From assembly GCA_035264765.1 (NCBI GenBank), contig DATFPQ010000203.1, positions 1 to 20,415 of the forward strand: DNA of 20,415 nucleotides. The letters run 5' to 3'. The number at the start of each line of letters is the position of its first letter. The first letter of the stretch is position 1. This DNA is from DATFPQ01 sp035264765. GTDB taxonomy: Bacteria > Actinomycetota > Actinomycetes > Actinomycetales > Angustibacteraceae. Shown here piece after piece: positions 7,539 to 15,421 of the stretch. The translations under genes and the position numbers were made by a program. Under the pieces are notes generated by a model that made no database searches, was not told the DNA's origin, and saw only the letters and a list, made by a program, of their open reading frames with translations.

Positions 7539-8933
7539 ATGCCGACCTCGGGGAGCCGTCGACGGGTTGCCGCAGTGCTGGCTGCGCTCTTGCTGCTGGT
7601 GTCGCTGGCCGCGTGCGGCACCCGCAGTGACGCGGCGGACGACCCGAAGACCATCACGGTGTGGAACCTGGACGGGCAGCCGGACCGGTTGGCCGCGGTG
7701 AAGGTCATCAACGAGCGGTTCACCGGTGATAGCGGCGTCCAGGTGGACGAGGTCGCGGTCCAGGAGAACCAGCTGCCGACCCTCATCGCCTCCGCCGCCG
7801 TGTCCGGCACGCTGCCAGACCTGATCAGCGGGCTGCCGTTGGGCTTCTTGCGCCAGCTCGAGCAGCTTCGGCTGCTCGACACCCAGGTCGCTGGGAACGT
7901 CGTGAGCCAGCTCGACCCGGCGACATTTGCACCACAGGCGCTTCAGCTCACCCAGGACGGCGATGCCCAGCTCGGAGTCCCGTCCGATGCCTGGACCCAG
8001 GTGCTCTACTACCGCAAGGACCTGTTCGCCGAGCGGGGTCTGGCGCCGCCCACGAGCTACGCCGCGATCCAGGCGGCCGCGGCCGCGCTCAACACGCGCG
8101 ACCGCAGCGGCATCACGCTGGCGACGGACCCCGCGGACCCGTTCACCCAGCAGACATTCGAGTGGATGGCGCTCGGTAACGACTGCCAGCTGGTGGCCCG
8201 TGACGGCGACGTGCAGGTCGCGAGCCCGGCGTGCCAGAGGACCTTCAGCGTCTACGGCGATCTGGCGCGGCGATACTCCCCGCAGGGCACGCAGACCGTG
8301 GACTCGACCCGCGCCACCTACTTCGCCGGTCAGGCGGCGATGACCATTTGGTCCACGTTCCTGCTGGACGAGCTCGGCGGCCTGCGCGACGACGCTCTGC
8401 CCACCTGCCAGCAGTGCCAGAAGGACCCGGAGTGGCTCTCGCACAACACCGGCCTCGTCACCGCGGTACAGGGCCCGGACGGGGCTCGTCCCGTGGGGTA
8501 CGGGGAGATCGCCTCCTGGGCCGTGCTGGAGGGGGCCACGCCCGCGACCGCGGACTACGTCAAGTACATGATGTCCGAGGGGTACGAGGCGGCCCTGAGG
8601 GTCGCCCCCGAGGGCAAGTACCCGATGCGCCGCGGCACCGCGCAGGACCCGGAGCAGTTCGTCCACGTCTGGCCGACCCTGCCGGCCGGGGTGGACCGCA
8701 AGAAGCCGCTGGCCGACATCTATGGCCGGGCGACGATCGACCAGCTGGCCCGGGCCACGGACACCATGCAGCGATGGGCCATTCCGCAGGGTCAGGGCGC
8801 CCTGCTCGGGCCGACGGTCGCCGAGCTCGTCGTCCCGAAGGCGCTGTCCGCGCTCGCCCAGGGCGAGCCACCGGCCGAGACCGCAGGCGCCACCCGCGAC
8901 GCCGTCGAGGAGATCCAGAGGTCGATGCGATGA
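7539..8933 (+). CDS. CUT1-type sugar ABC transporter substrate-binding lipoprotein
   Basis: Extracytoplasmic solute-binding protein that would capture a carbohydrate and deliver it to the two following permeases. 464 residues. A lipoprotein signal peptide is clear: Arg-rich start (SGSRRR), hydrophobic stretch (AAVLAALLLLVSL) and lipobox LAAC with Cys26 as the lipidated residue. The mature part starts with a typical family 1 fold (ITVWNLDGQPDR, then LPDLISG, LGVPSDAWTQVLYYRKDLF). Four further cysteines occur (C216, C232, C290, C293, the last two as CQQC), suggesting two extracytoplasmic disulfides. GAAGGAGG lies at the ideal distance from ATG 7539. The stop codon overlaps the next gene's start (ATGA). 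Substrate unknown. Confidence 0.93.
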   Translation: MPTSGSRRRVAAVLAALLLLVSLAACGTRSDAADDPKTITVWNLDGQPDRLAAVKVINERFTGDSGVQVDEVAVQENQLPTLIASAAVSGTLPDLISGLPLGFLRQLEQLRLLDTQVAGNVVSQLDPATFAPQALQLTQDGDAQLGVPSDAWTQVLYYRKDLFAERGLAPPTSYAAIQAAAAALNTRDRSGITLATDPADPFTQQTFEWMALGNDCQLVARDGDVQVASPACQRTFSVYGDLARRYSPQGTQTVDSTRATYFAGQAAMTIWSTFLLDELGGLRDDALPTCQQCQKDPEWLSHNTGLVTAVQGPDGARPVGYGEIASWAVLEGATPATADYVKYMMSEGYEAALRVAPEGKYPMRRGTAQDPEQFVHVWPTLPAGVDRKKPLADIYGRATIDQLARATDTMQRWAIPQGQGALLGPTVAELVVPKALSALAQGEPPAETAGATRDAVEEIQRSMR

Positions 8934-9889
8934 GCACCCAGGTCGCCGGGCCGAGCGCCCCAGCACCAGGCCGACCGCGCGCCGCGGCCTCGGGTCGCCG
9001 CAGCCCCCGCGCGGCCCGCGAGAACCGCGACGGTCTGGTGATGGTGCTGCCCACCGCGGTGCTCGTCGTCGCGGTGGTTGTCGTGCCGGTGCTGTGGAAC
9101 GTCGTTCTCGCCTTCCAGCGGCTCACGCTGGTCGACATCCGCGACGCCGGCATCTTCCAGCAGGCGACGTTGCAGAACTTCGCCCGGGTGTTCTCCAGTC
9201 CGGGCTTCTGGAGCTCGATCGGGACGACCATCGTCTACTCGGTGTTTGCGACGGCCGGCTCCATCCTGCTCGGACTACTGCTCGCGCTGGCCCTGCGCCG
9301 GCCATTTCGCGGGCGCGGGCTGCTCCGCGGGATCCTGTTGCTTCCGTACGTGGCGCCCGTGGTGGCCGTCACGTTCGTGTGGACGGTGATGCTCAACCCG
9401 CAGTACGGCGTGGTCAACGTGTGGGGCCAGCAGCTGCTCGGCTGGGATCGGCCGATCGACTTCCTCGGGCGGGCGCCGTACGCCCTGATCACCGTCATCG
9501 GCTTCGAGATCTGGCGCTACTTCCCGTTCGCGCTGCTGTTCCTGTCCGCCCGGCTGCTCGCCGTGCCGCGCGAGCTGGAGGAGGCGGCGGTCATGGACGG
9601 CGCCTCCCTGCTGCAGCGATACCGCTTCATCGTGCTGCCCCAGCTGCTGCCAGTGATCGCTCTGCTCTCGGTCCTGCGGCTGATCATGACCTTCAACAAG
9701 TTCGACGACGTCTTCCTGCTGACCGGGGGCGGCGCCGGGACCCAGGTCGCTGCGGTCCGCGTCTACGACACGCTGACCGGGCGGTTCGACGTCGGGGGAG
9801 CGGCCGCCCAGGCCCTGGTGCTCGCCGCCATCCTCGCCGTGTCGCTCTTCTGCTATATGCGCTTCTTCGTCCGGCGGGAGGTCGCGTGA
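8930..9889 (+). CDS. Sugar ABC transporter permease (MalF/UgpA type)
   Basis: Inner-membrane subunit of a CUT1-type importer, 319 residues. A basic Ala/Pro-rich cytoplasmic N-terminus (about 1-33) precedes about six hydrophobic helices, beginning with LVMVLPTAVLVVAVVVVPVL. The EAA loop that contacts the ATPase is visible as ELEEAAVMDGASLLQRYRF (about 215-233), followed by the conserved VLPQLLP. The ATG overlaps the binding-protein stop by 4 nt (ATGA), so translation is probably coupled, and AGAGG lies just upstream. It pairs with the next permease. The large open frame extending upstream in the same phase covers the binding-protein gene in another frame and is not real. Confidence 0.95.
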   Translation: MSTQVAGPSAPAPGRPRAAASGRRSPRAARENRDGLVMVLPTAVLVVAVVVVPVLWNVVLAFQRLTLVDIRDAGIFQQATLQNFARVFSSPGFWSSIGTTIVYSVFATAGSILLGLLLALALRRPFRGRGLLRGILLLPYVAPVVAVTFVWTVMLNPQYGVVNVWGQQLLGWDRPIDFLGRAPYALITVIGFEIWRYFPFALLFLSARLLAVPRELEEAAVMDGASLLQRYRFIVLPQLLPVIALLSVLRLIMTFNKFDDVFLLTGGGAGTQVAAVRVYDTLTGRFDVGGAAAQALVLAAILAVSLFCYMRFFVRREVA

Positions 9890-10752
9890 TGCGGCGCACC
9901 GGTCAGGAGCGGCTCTTCGAAGTGCTCCGTTGGCTCCTGCTGGCGGGCGCCCTGCTGGTTGTCGTCTTCCCCTTCTACTACATGCTCGTGCTGAGCGTCG
10001 TTCCGATCGAGTCGCTGCTGCTGGCGCCCGGCCGCATCTGGGTCACCGCCCAGGAGTTCACGGTCGAGACCTACCGCACCGTGCTCGCGTCCGTGGACGA
10101 CGGAGGGCAGGGGTTCACGATCTTCCTCCGCAACTCCACCCTGGTCGCCAGCGCGGTCGTGGTCGTCACACTGCTGGTGTCGATCCCCGGCGCGTATGCC
10201 GTGGCCCGGTTGGGCTTCGTCGGCCGCGACAAGATCAGCACGCTGTTCCTGGCGGTCTACCTGTTTCCCAGCATCGTGCTGGCGGTACCGCTGTTCATCG
10301 GGTTCGCCCGGTTGGGCCTGCAGGCGTCCCTGCTCGGTCTGATGCTCGTGTACGTCGTGACGACCGTACCGGTGTCGATCTACATGCTGCGCACCTACTT
10401 CCAGACCATCCCGGTCAGCATCGAGGAGGCCGCGGTGCTGGACGGCGCAGGCCGGGTCGCGCTGATGCGGCGGGTGACGCTGCCGCTCGCCATGCCGTCC
10501 ATCGTGTCGACCGGCCTCTACGTCTTCATGATCGCCTGGAACGAGTTCCTCTTCGCGCTGCTGTTCCTGTCCGCCAAGCCGAACCTGTGGACCGTCTCGC
10601 TCGGTCTGGCCCAGCTGTCGAACGGCATCGAGGTACCGAAGACCGTCCTGATGGCCGGTTCGGTGATCCTCACGGTGCCGATCATCCTGCTCTACCTGCT
10701 CGCCGAGCGGGCCCTGACCGAGGGGCTCACGAGCGGCGCCGACAAGGGCTGA
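9889..10752 (+). CDS. Sugar ABC transporter permease (MalG/UgpE type)
   Basis: Second membrane subunit of the CUT1-type importer, 287 residues. The first helix is near residues 15-38 (LLLAGALLVVVFPFYYMLVLS). The periplasmic segment and five more helices follow. The EAA loop is IEEAAVLDGAG (178-188), then VTLPLAMPS. Its start overlaps the preceding stop as TGATG, so the three genes form one translationally coupled operon. No ATPase gene follows. Related actinobacterial CUT1 systems commonly share an ATPase encoded elsewhere (MsiK type), which is the likely solution here but is inferred. The 3' end has an imperfect duplicate 68 bp downstream. Confidence 0.95.
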   Translation: MRRTGQERLFEVLRWLLLAGALLVVVFPFYYMLVLSVVPIESLLLAPGRIWVTAQEFTVETYRTVLASVDDGGQGFTIFLRNSTLVASAVVVVTLLVSIPGAYAVARLGFVGRDKISTLFLAVYLFPSIVLAVPLFIGFARLGLQASLLGLMLVYVVTTVPVSIYMLRTYFQTIPVSIEEAAVLDGAGRVALMRRVTLPLAMPSIVSTGLYVFMIAWNEFLFALLFLSAKPNLWTVSLGLAQLSNGIEVPKTVLMAGSVILTVPIILLYLLAERALTEGLTSGADKG

Positions 10753-10821
10753 CCGGAACCGCGGCCGCCGCGCCGAGGGGGCACACGAGGGCGCTCACGA
10801 GCGGCGTCGGCAAGCGCTAGC
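10725..10821 (+). repeat. Imperfect duplication of the permease gene 3' end
   Basis: GCTCACGAGCGGCG at 10725 recurs exactly at 10793, a 68-bp offset. The similarity continues imperfectly on both sides: GCCGACAAGGGCTGACC against GTCGGCAAGCGCTAGCC. The first copy encodes the permease C-terminus (LTSGADKG and stop). The second lies in the 75-bp gap between the convergent permease and gluD-type genes. Because 68 is not a multiple of three, the second copy is out of frame with the gene. It looks like a small local duplication. Confidence 0.7.
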
Positions 10822-10827
10822 CAGGGC

Positions 10828-11721
10828 TCAGGCCCGCGCGGCGGCGTGCCCACCGGGAGCCTGAACCTCCACCTCCGTGGTCGGCAGCGCCTCGGTCGGT
10901 CCACCCTTCGGCGAGCGCCGCGTCCGCCGCTCCAGCCAGGAGGCCAGCAGGCTCAGCGCCACGCAGGTGGCGATGTACATGGCCGCCACGATCAGGTAGG
11001 TGACGACGTACGGGAAGTTGAACGCGCCGCCCCGGCCGCCGATCTGCTTGCCGACGTAGAGCAGCTCGTTGTAGGTGACGATGAACCCGAGAGCGGTGTC
11101 CTTCAGCAGCACGACCAGCTGGCTGATGATGGCCGGCAGCATGCTACGCACCGCCTGCGGCAGCAGCACCTGACGCATCACCTGGCCCTTGGACAGGCCC
11201 AGCGCGAACGCGGCCTCGGACTGCCCGCGCGGCACGGCGGCGATGCCGGCGCGGAAGATCTCCGCCAGCACCGATCCGTTGTACAGCGTGAGTCCCAGCA
11301 CGACGGCCCACATCGGCGAGAGCCCGAGGCCGTACTCCAGCGACCCGTAGTAGAAGAAGAAGATCAGGATGAGCAGCGGCACCGCCCGGAAGAACTCGAC
11401 CAGCGCGGTCGACGGCGTCCGGACCAGTGCGCGCTCGGACCGCCGTCCGCTGGCGAGCACGGCACCGAGCAGCAGCGCCAGCACGGTGGCCACCGCGGCG
11501 GCCTTCAGCGTCGCCAGGTAGCCCTGGAGCAGCGCGCGTTGCACCTCGGCGTACTGGAACTGGGCCAGCCGCCCGGCCGAGAACTGGTCGGTGTCGATCA
11601 TCAGGAACAGCAGGCCGCCGATGATCAGCGCCCCGAACGCGATGGTGATCACGCTCAGCAGCTGGTTGCGCCGACGCGCCCGCGGGCCCGGAGCGTCATA
11701 GAGGACGGTCGCGCCGCTCAT
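10828..11721 (-). CDS. gluD: Glutamate-type ABC transporter permease (GluD-like)
   Basis: Membrane subunit of a polar amino-acid (HisMQ-type) ABC importer, 297 residues from ATG 11721. The N-terminus (MSGATVLYDAPGPRARRRN) resembles actinobacterial GluD. Features: helix at about 21-41, the FRAVPLL motif (111-117) typical of this permease family, and the ATPase-contact loop QSEAAFALGLSKGQVMRQV (about 167-185), followed by VLLPQA. The C-terminal tail is charged and Pro-rich. ATG 11790 is in frame but would overlap the gluC-type gene and add an atypical Trp/Pro-rich extension, so the internal ATG is preferred, though its Shine-Dalgarno is poor. Last gene of the minus-strand operon, convergent with the sugar permease gene. 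Confidence 0.92.
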   Translation of the reverse strand: MSGATVLYDAPGPRARRRNQLLSVITIAFGALIIGGLLFLMIDTDQFSAGRLAQFQYAEVQRALLQGYLATLKAAAVATVLALLLGAVLASGRRSERALVRTPSTALVEFFRAVPLLILIFFFYYGSLEYGLGLSPMWAVVLGLTLYNGSVLAEIFRAGIAAVPRGQSEAAFALGLSKGQVMRQVLLPQAVRSMLPAIISQLVVLLKDTALGFIVTYNELLYVGKQIGGRGGAFNFPYVVTYLIVAAMYIATCVALSLLASWLERRTRRSPKGGPTEALPTTEVEVQAPGGHAAARA

Positions 11722-11770
11722 GACAGCTGCCCCGGGCGGCGTGACCTCAGCGAGCCAGGGAGAAGGGGGT

Positions 11771-12427
11771 TCATGCCGCCACCGCCGCATGTCGCTCGGC
11801 CGAGCGTTGGAGAAGCGCGAGTGGCGCCACCAGCAGCACGAAGATGATCGCGATCCAGATGTTGGTGAACAGCTGGTTCGCTCCTCGCTCGGACAGGTAG
11901 TCCGGCAGCGAGCCGGCCTGCTGGACGTTGACCGCGGTCGCCACGGTCGTGTTCTTGAGCAGCGCGATCAGCACACTGACCAGCGGGGGCACGCTCGCTC
12001 GCAGCGCCTGCGGCAGCACCACCTCGCCGAACACCTGCCCGAACGGCATCCCGATGGCGCGTGCCGCCTCGGCCTGCCCCGCGGACACCGTGTTGATGCC
12101 CGAGCGCACGGACTCGCAGACGAACGCCGCGGTGTAGAGGATGAGACCGATGCAGGCCGCGGGGAAGTAGTCGAGCGGGATCCCCAGCTTGGGGGCCGCG
12201 AAGCCGAAGAACACCAGCACGAGCGTCAGCGGCGTGTTCCGCACGGTGTTGACGTACAGCGTCCCGAACGCCCGCATGGCCGGCACCGGCGACACGCGCA
12301 GCGCCCCGAGCACTGTCCCCAGGATCAACGCACCGACGCCGCCGATGAGGAACAGCTCGATGGTGGTCCGGAAGAACTGGACGAACAGGTCGGCGTTGTC
12401 GGTCAGCACGGAGACGAACTCGCTCAT
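11771..12427 (-). CDS. gluC: Glutamate-type ABC transporter permease (GluC-like)
   Basis: First permease of the polar amino-acid importer, 218 residues, normal for this family. It has about five hydrophobic helices, starting with TTIELFLIGGVGALILGTVLGAL. RNTPLTLVLVFF (63-74) is the signature of HisMQ-type permeases. The EAA-like loop is QAEAARAIGMPFGQVF (118-133), followed by VLPQALR. It would heterodimerise with the GluD-like subunit. ATG 12427 is preceded by AGGGA. It follows the binding-protein gene after 85 bp containing a perfect hairpin, and precedes the GluD-like gene by 49 bp. Confidence 0.95.
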   Translation of the reverse strand: MSEFVSVLTDNADLFVQFFRTTIELFLIGGVGALILGTVLGALRVSPVPAMRAFGTLYVNTVRNTPLTLVLVFFGFAAPKLGIPLDYFPAACIGLILYTAAFVCESVRSGINTVSAGQAEAARAIGMPFGQVFGEVVLPQALRASVPPLVSVLIALLKNTTVATAVNVQQAGSLPDYLSERGANQLFTNIWIAIIFVLLVAPLALLQRSAERHAAVAA

Positions 12428-12474
12428 CGTGTGTCCCTGGACGAGGCGGACGGGGAACGGTCAGGCCGGTGGAC

Positions 12475-12506
12475 GCCGTCCCGGGCGAAGGATCGCCCGG
12501 GACGGC
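12475..12506 (-). terminator. 14-bp perfect hairpin between gluB and gluC
   Basis: GCCGTCCCGGGCGA (12475-12488) is perfectly complementary to TCGCCCGGGACGGC (12493-12506), separated by a 4-nt loop. It begins 6 bp past the gluB-type stop codon. There is no U-tract, so it is more likely an RNA-stabilising or attenuating intercistronic hairpin than a full terminator. That would raise the level of the binding protein over the permeases. Structure seen; role inferred. Confidence 0.8.
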
Positions 12507-12512
12507 GGGCCC

Positions 12513-13433
12513 TCAGTACTGCTCGAGCTTCGGCGGCTGCGCCGACGAGCCGGACTTGCCCAGCGTGCCGTCGTAGATCTTCCGCCAGGTGCCATCGCTG
12601 AAGGACTTGAGGAGGATGGCGTTCACAGCTCTGCGCAGCGCCTTGTCGTCATGCGGCAGCCCGATGCCGTACTTCTCGATGCTGAACGGCTTGCCGACGA
12701 CCTTCATGGCGGACGGGTTCTGCGCGGCGAAGCCCTTGAGGATCGCGTCGTCGGTGGTGACGGTGTCGACCTTCTTGTCCAGCAGCTGCGAGACGCACTC
12801 GGAGTACGTCTTGAACTCCACGATGTTGGCCGGCTCGGTCAGGCCCTCGTCGCGCACCCGCTGGATCGGCGTCGACCCGGTGGCCGAGCAGACCTTCTTC
12901 CCCTTGATCGTGTCCTTGCCGGTGATCGCCGTCTCGTCCTTGCGCACCAGCAGATCCTGGCCGGCGACGAAGTACGGACCCGCGAAGGCGACGTCGTTCT
13001 TGCGCTTGTCAGTGATCGAGTAGGTGCCGACGTAGTAGTCGATCTGGCCGCCCTTGATCGCCGACTCCCGATTTGCGGACGGGATCTCGGAGTACTGGAT
13101 CTTCGAGGGGTCGATGCCCAGCCCCGCTGCCACCATCTGGGCGATCTCGATGTCGAAGCCGCAGCGCTTGCCGCTCGCGTCCTTGTAGCCCAGGTTCGGC
13201 TGGTCGGCCTTGACCCCGACCTTGACGGTGCCGGCGCTCTTGATCTTGTCGTACGTCGGGCTGCCGGGGATCGACGCGCTGGCCGGCGTGAACTTCACAC
13301 CGGAGGAGGTGCACGCGTCCGACGCGGCGCCGCCGGAGCCTCCCGCGCTCGGGGTGCCCTCCTTCCCGCAGCCGCTGAGAGCCACCGCGAGGGCGGCCCC
13401 GGCGAGAACGACGGCGCTGGTGCGCAACTTCAT
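12513..13433 (-). CDS. gluB: Glutamate-type ABC transporter binding lipoprotein (GluB-like)
   Basis: Family 3 solute-binding protein for a polar amino acid, probably glutamate given the gene order. 306 residues. The lipoprotein signal is MKLRTSAVVLAGAALAVALSGC, with lipobox LSGC and lipidated Cys22. A Gly/Ser-rich linker follows, then the binding domain: GTVKVGVKADQPNLGY, RCGFDIEIAQMVAAGLG (the GFDIEIA motif), a long central part with DYYVGTYSIT and AFAGPYFVAGQDLLV, and a late GLPHDDKALRRAVN. AGAGGAACC precedes ATG 13433, giving a good ribosome site. It lies between gluA-type (95 bp upstream) and gluC-type genes. Other acidic or amide amino acids cannot be excluded as substrate. Confidence 0.95.
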   Translation of the reverse strand: MKLRTSAVVLAGAALAVALSGCGKEGTPSAGGSGGAASDACTSSGVKFTPASASIPGSPTYDKIKSAGTVKVGVKADQPNLGYKDASGKRCGFDIEIAQMVAAGLGIDPSKIQYSEIPSANRESAIKGGQIDYYVGTYSITDKRKNDVAFAGPYFVAGQDLLVRKDETAITGKDTIKGKKVCSATGSTPIQRVRDEGLTEPANIVEFKTYSECVSQLLDKKVDTVTTDDAILKGFAAQNPSAMKVVGKPFSIEKYGIGLPHDDKALRRAVNAILLKSFSDGTWRKIYDGTLGKSGSSAQPPKLEQY

Positions 13434-13464
13434 GGTTCCTCTTCTCCGGAGTGGGTGGATGGGC

Positions 13465-13499
13465 CCGGCGGGGTACCGCCGGTCGCGCCGGGCGCCCGG
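13465..13499 (-). other. Hairpins in the gluA-gluB spacer
   Basis: CCGGCGG (13465-13471) pairs with CCGCCGG (13476-13482) over a GGTA loop, and the 12-bp palindrome CCGGGCGCCCGG lies at 13488-13499. Both are in the 95-bp untranslated spacer between gluA and gluB. They may shape relative expression of the ATPase and the binding protein, as processing or pausing sites. The complementarity is visible; the role is inferred. Confidence 0.55.
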
Positions 13500-13528
13500 G
13501 TCGGACGCCGAGGGCGCGTGGAGCGCGG

Positions 13529-14341
13529 TCAGTGGGTGAGGATCTTGGACAGGAAGTCCTTCGCCCGGTCGGACGTCGGTGCGGTGAAGAACTGCTCGGG
13601 CTCGGCCTGCTCGACGATCTCGCCTTCAGCCATGAAGACGACACGGTCCGCCGCCCGCCGGGCGAAGCCCATCTCGTGCGTGATGACGACCATGGTCATG
13701 CCCGAGCGGGCGAGCGAGGTCATCACGTCGAGGACCTCGTTGATCATCTCGGGGTCGAGCGCCGAGGTCGGCTCGTCGAAAAGGATCACCTTGGGGTCCA
13801 TGGCGAGCGCCCTGGCGATGGCGACGCGCTGCTGTTGGCCGCCGGACAGCTGGGCCGGGTACTTCGTCGCCTGGGCCTTGACGCCCACCCTGTCCAGCAG
13901 CTCGTTGGCCCGCGCCTCGGCCTCGGCCTTGGGCGTCCCGCGGACCTTGATCGGTCCCAGTGTGACGTTCTCCAGGATCGTCTTGTGGGCGAACAGGTTG
14001 AACGACTGGAACACCATGCCGACGTCGGCCCGCAGCCTGGCCAGACCCTTGCCCTCCGCGGGCAGCGGCTGGCCATCGACGGTGATCCGCCCCGACTCGA
14101 TGGTCTCCAGCCGGTTGATCGCCCGGCACAGGGTCGACTTGCCGGACCCGGACGGGCCGATCACCACGACGACCTCGCCCTCGCCGACCTCGAGGTTGAC
14201 GTCCTTGAGCACATGCAGGCTGCCGAAGTGCTTGTTGACCTGCTCCAGGGTGACCAGCGGACGGCGACCGGTCGTGGGGATGCGAGCGTCGTCCGGGCGC
14301 GTCGTCGGCGCGGCGGCGTCGGCAGGAAGCGGCTCGGTCAT
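13529..14341 (-). CDS. gluA: Glutamate-type ABC transporter ATP-binding protein (GluA-like)
   Basis: ATPase of the polar amino-acid importer, 270 residues from ATG 14341. Walker A GPSGSGKST (62-70), Q-loop FQSFNLF (111-117), signature LSGGQQQRVAIARA (165-178), Walker B VILFDE (185-190), D-loop SALD and the switch His of ITHEM (H222) are all intact. The first 30 residues are a Pro/Thr/Arg extension of no clear function. ATG 14341 is preferred over the in-frame TTG 14350: a -10-like TAGGTT ends 7 nt before it (possible leaderless start), and GGATAGG could alternatively act as a ribosome site. First gene of the operon gluA-gluB-gluC-gluD. Confidence 0.96.
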   Translation of the reverse strand: MTEPLPADAAAPTTRPDDARIPTTGRRPLVTLEQVNKHFGSLHVLKDVNLEVGEGEVVVVIGPSGSGKSTLCRAINRLETIESGRITVDGQPLPAEGKGLARLRADVGMVFQSFNLFAHKTILENVTLGPIKVRGTPKAEAEARANELLDRVGVKAQATKYPAQLSGGQQQRVAIARALAMDPKVILFDEPTSALDPEMINEVLDVMTSLARSGMTMVVITHEMGFARRAADRVVFMAEGEIVEQAEPEQFFTAPTSDRAKDFLSKILTH

Positions 14342-14348
14342 GACCGGC

Positions 14349-14354
14349 AACCTA
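14349..14354 (-). promoter_or_regulatory. Candidate -10 hexamer for gluABCD
   Basis: TAGGTT, read on the minus strand, fits the actinobacterial TANNNT -10 pattern. It is followed by about 7 nt and then the gluA-type ATG at 14341, the spacing typical of leaderless messages. A 4-of-6 -35 (TAGCCA) lies 17 bp further upstream. Weak evidence, based on pattern and spacing only. Confidence 0.35.
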
Positions 14355-14584
14355 TCCGCCGGTGGTTGCGGTGGCTACGGGCGGCACCGCTCACGGACCG
14401 GTCGTCACCCGTCCGTGACCTGGGATGCCGTGCGCGAGTGCCCCGCCGCTCGGCGGCCGAGGCGCCGCGATGGTCGGCGTGCCGACGCGCCAGGTTTGCC
14501 CGGCGGGCGGCACGATCGGCTCGGCACCCGCCGCCGGGCGGGGCCCGGACGCGGCGCCGGACGTCGAGAGGAACGGGGAGCATC
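14355..14584. other. Divergent intergenic region, gluA and dehydrogenase
   Basis: About 230 bp with no supported gene. It contains an imperfectly centred palindrome, GTCGGC-GT-GCCGAC (14473-14486), that could be a regulator site for the dehydrogenase gene, and a short CTCGG-CGG-CCGAG dyad near 14449-14461. No convincing plus-strand promoter hexamers are seen. Confidence 0.4.
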
Positions 14585-15376
14585 GTGGAGCTCGGCTTGG
14601 GCGGCAAGGTGGCGGTCGTGACCGGCGGCAGCTCCGGTATTGGGTTGGCGGTCGCGGAGGGGCTGGCCGCCGAGGGCGCGCACGTCGTGATGGCGGCGCG
14701 GTCCGCGGACCGGCTGGAGCGCGAGGCGCAGCGGCTGCGCGACACGCACGGCGTCCGCGTGGCGGCCGTGCCCTGCGACGTCGCGACCACCGAGGGCACC
14801 GACGCGCTGGTCCGCGCGACGCAGGCCGAGTTCGGCGGCGCTGACATCCTGCTCAACAACGCCGGGACGGGGTCGAACGAGACGATTCTGCAGGCGCCGG
14901 ACGAGAAGTGGCAGGCCTTCTGGGACCTGCACGTCATGGCCGCGGTGCGGCTGGCCCGCGGCCTGGTCCCGGGCATGGCCGCGCGCGGCGGCGGGGTCGT
15001 CGTCCACAACGCCTCGATCTGCGCGGTGCAGCCGCTCGGCTACGAGCCGATCTACAACGTCACCAAGGCCGCGCTGATGATGTTCTCCAAAAACCTCGCC
15101 AACGAGGTGGTCGGCCAGGGGATCCGGGTGAACACGGTGAACCCCGGACTGGTACTCACGCCGGACTGGGTCAACACCGCCAAGGAGCTGACCGCCGACA
15201 CCGGCGGCGACTGGCAGGGCTACCTCGACGGCATCGCCCGCGAGCACGCGCCGATCCAGCGGTTCGCCTCACCCGAGGAGGTGGCCGCGTTCATCGTGTT
15301 CCTCTGCTCAGACCAGGCCAGCTACAGCGTGGGGTCCACGTACTTCGTCGACGGCGGCTGGCTGCGCACCGTGTGA
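14585..15376 (+). CDS. SDR family NAD(P)-dependent oxidoreductase
   Basis: Classical short-chain dehydrogenase/reductase, 263 residues, cytoplasmic, transferring hydride between NAD(P)H and a carbonyl or hydroxyl substrate that cannot be named. Cofactor motif TGGSSGIG (13-20), CDV with Asp65, NNAG (91-94), catalytic Ser144 (HNASI), and the YNVTK pair Tyr157/Lys161. PGLVLTP and a C-terminal SYSVGSTYFVDGGW complete the fold. AAR at 37-39 after the second beta strand leans towards NADP(H). The start is GTG 14585, preceded by GAGGAACGGGGAG. The longer open frame upstream lies antisense to gluA and is rejected. It stands alone: divergent from gluA, convergent with the M1 peptidase 45 bp away. Confidence 0.92.
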   Translation: MELGLGGKVAVVTGGSSGIGLAVAEGLAAEGAHVVMAARSADRLEREAQRLRDTHGVRVAAVPCDVATTEGTDALVRATQAEFGGADILLNNAGTGSNETILQAPDEKWQAFWDLHVMAAVRLARGLVPGMAARGGGVVVHNASICAVQPLGYEPIYNVTKAALMMFSKNLANEVVGQGIRVNTVNPGLVLTPDWVNTAKELTADTGGDWQGYLDGIAREHAPIQRFASPEEVAAFIVFLCSDQASYSVGSTYFVDGGWLRTV

Positions 15377-15421
15377 CCGCTCCGTGTCATCAGGCCGTGA
15401 AAACGAGCCGTGCCTTCGCGG

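Noticed and set aside
12189..14621. 810-codon plus-strand open frame across gluA-gluC
   Set aside because: Antisense to the ABC importer genes with intact motifs; low-complexity translation.
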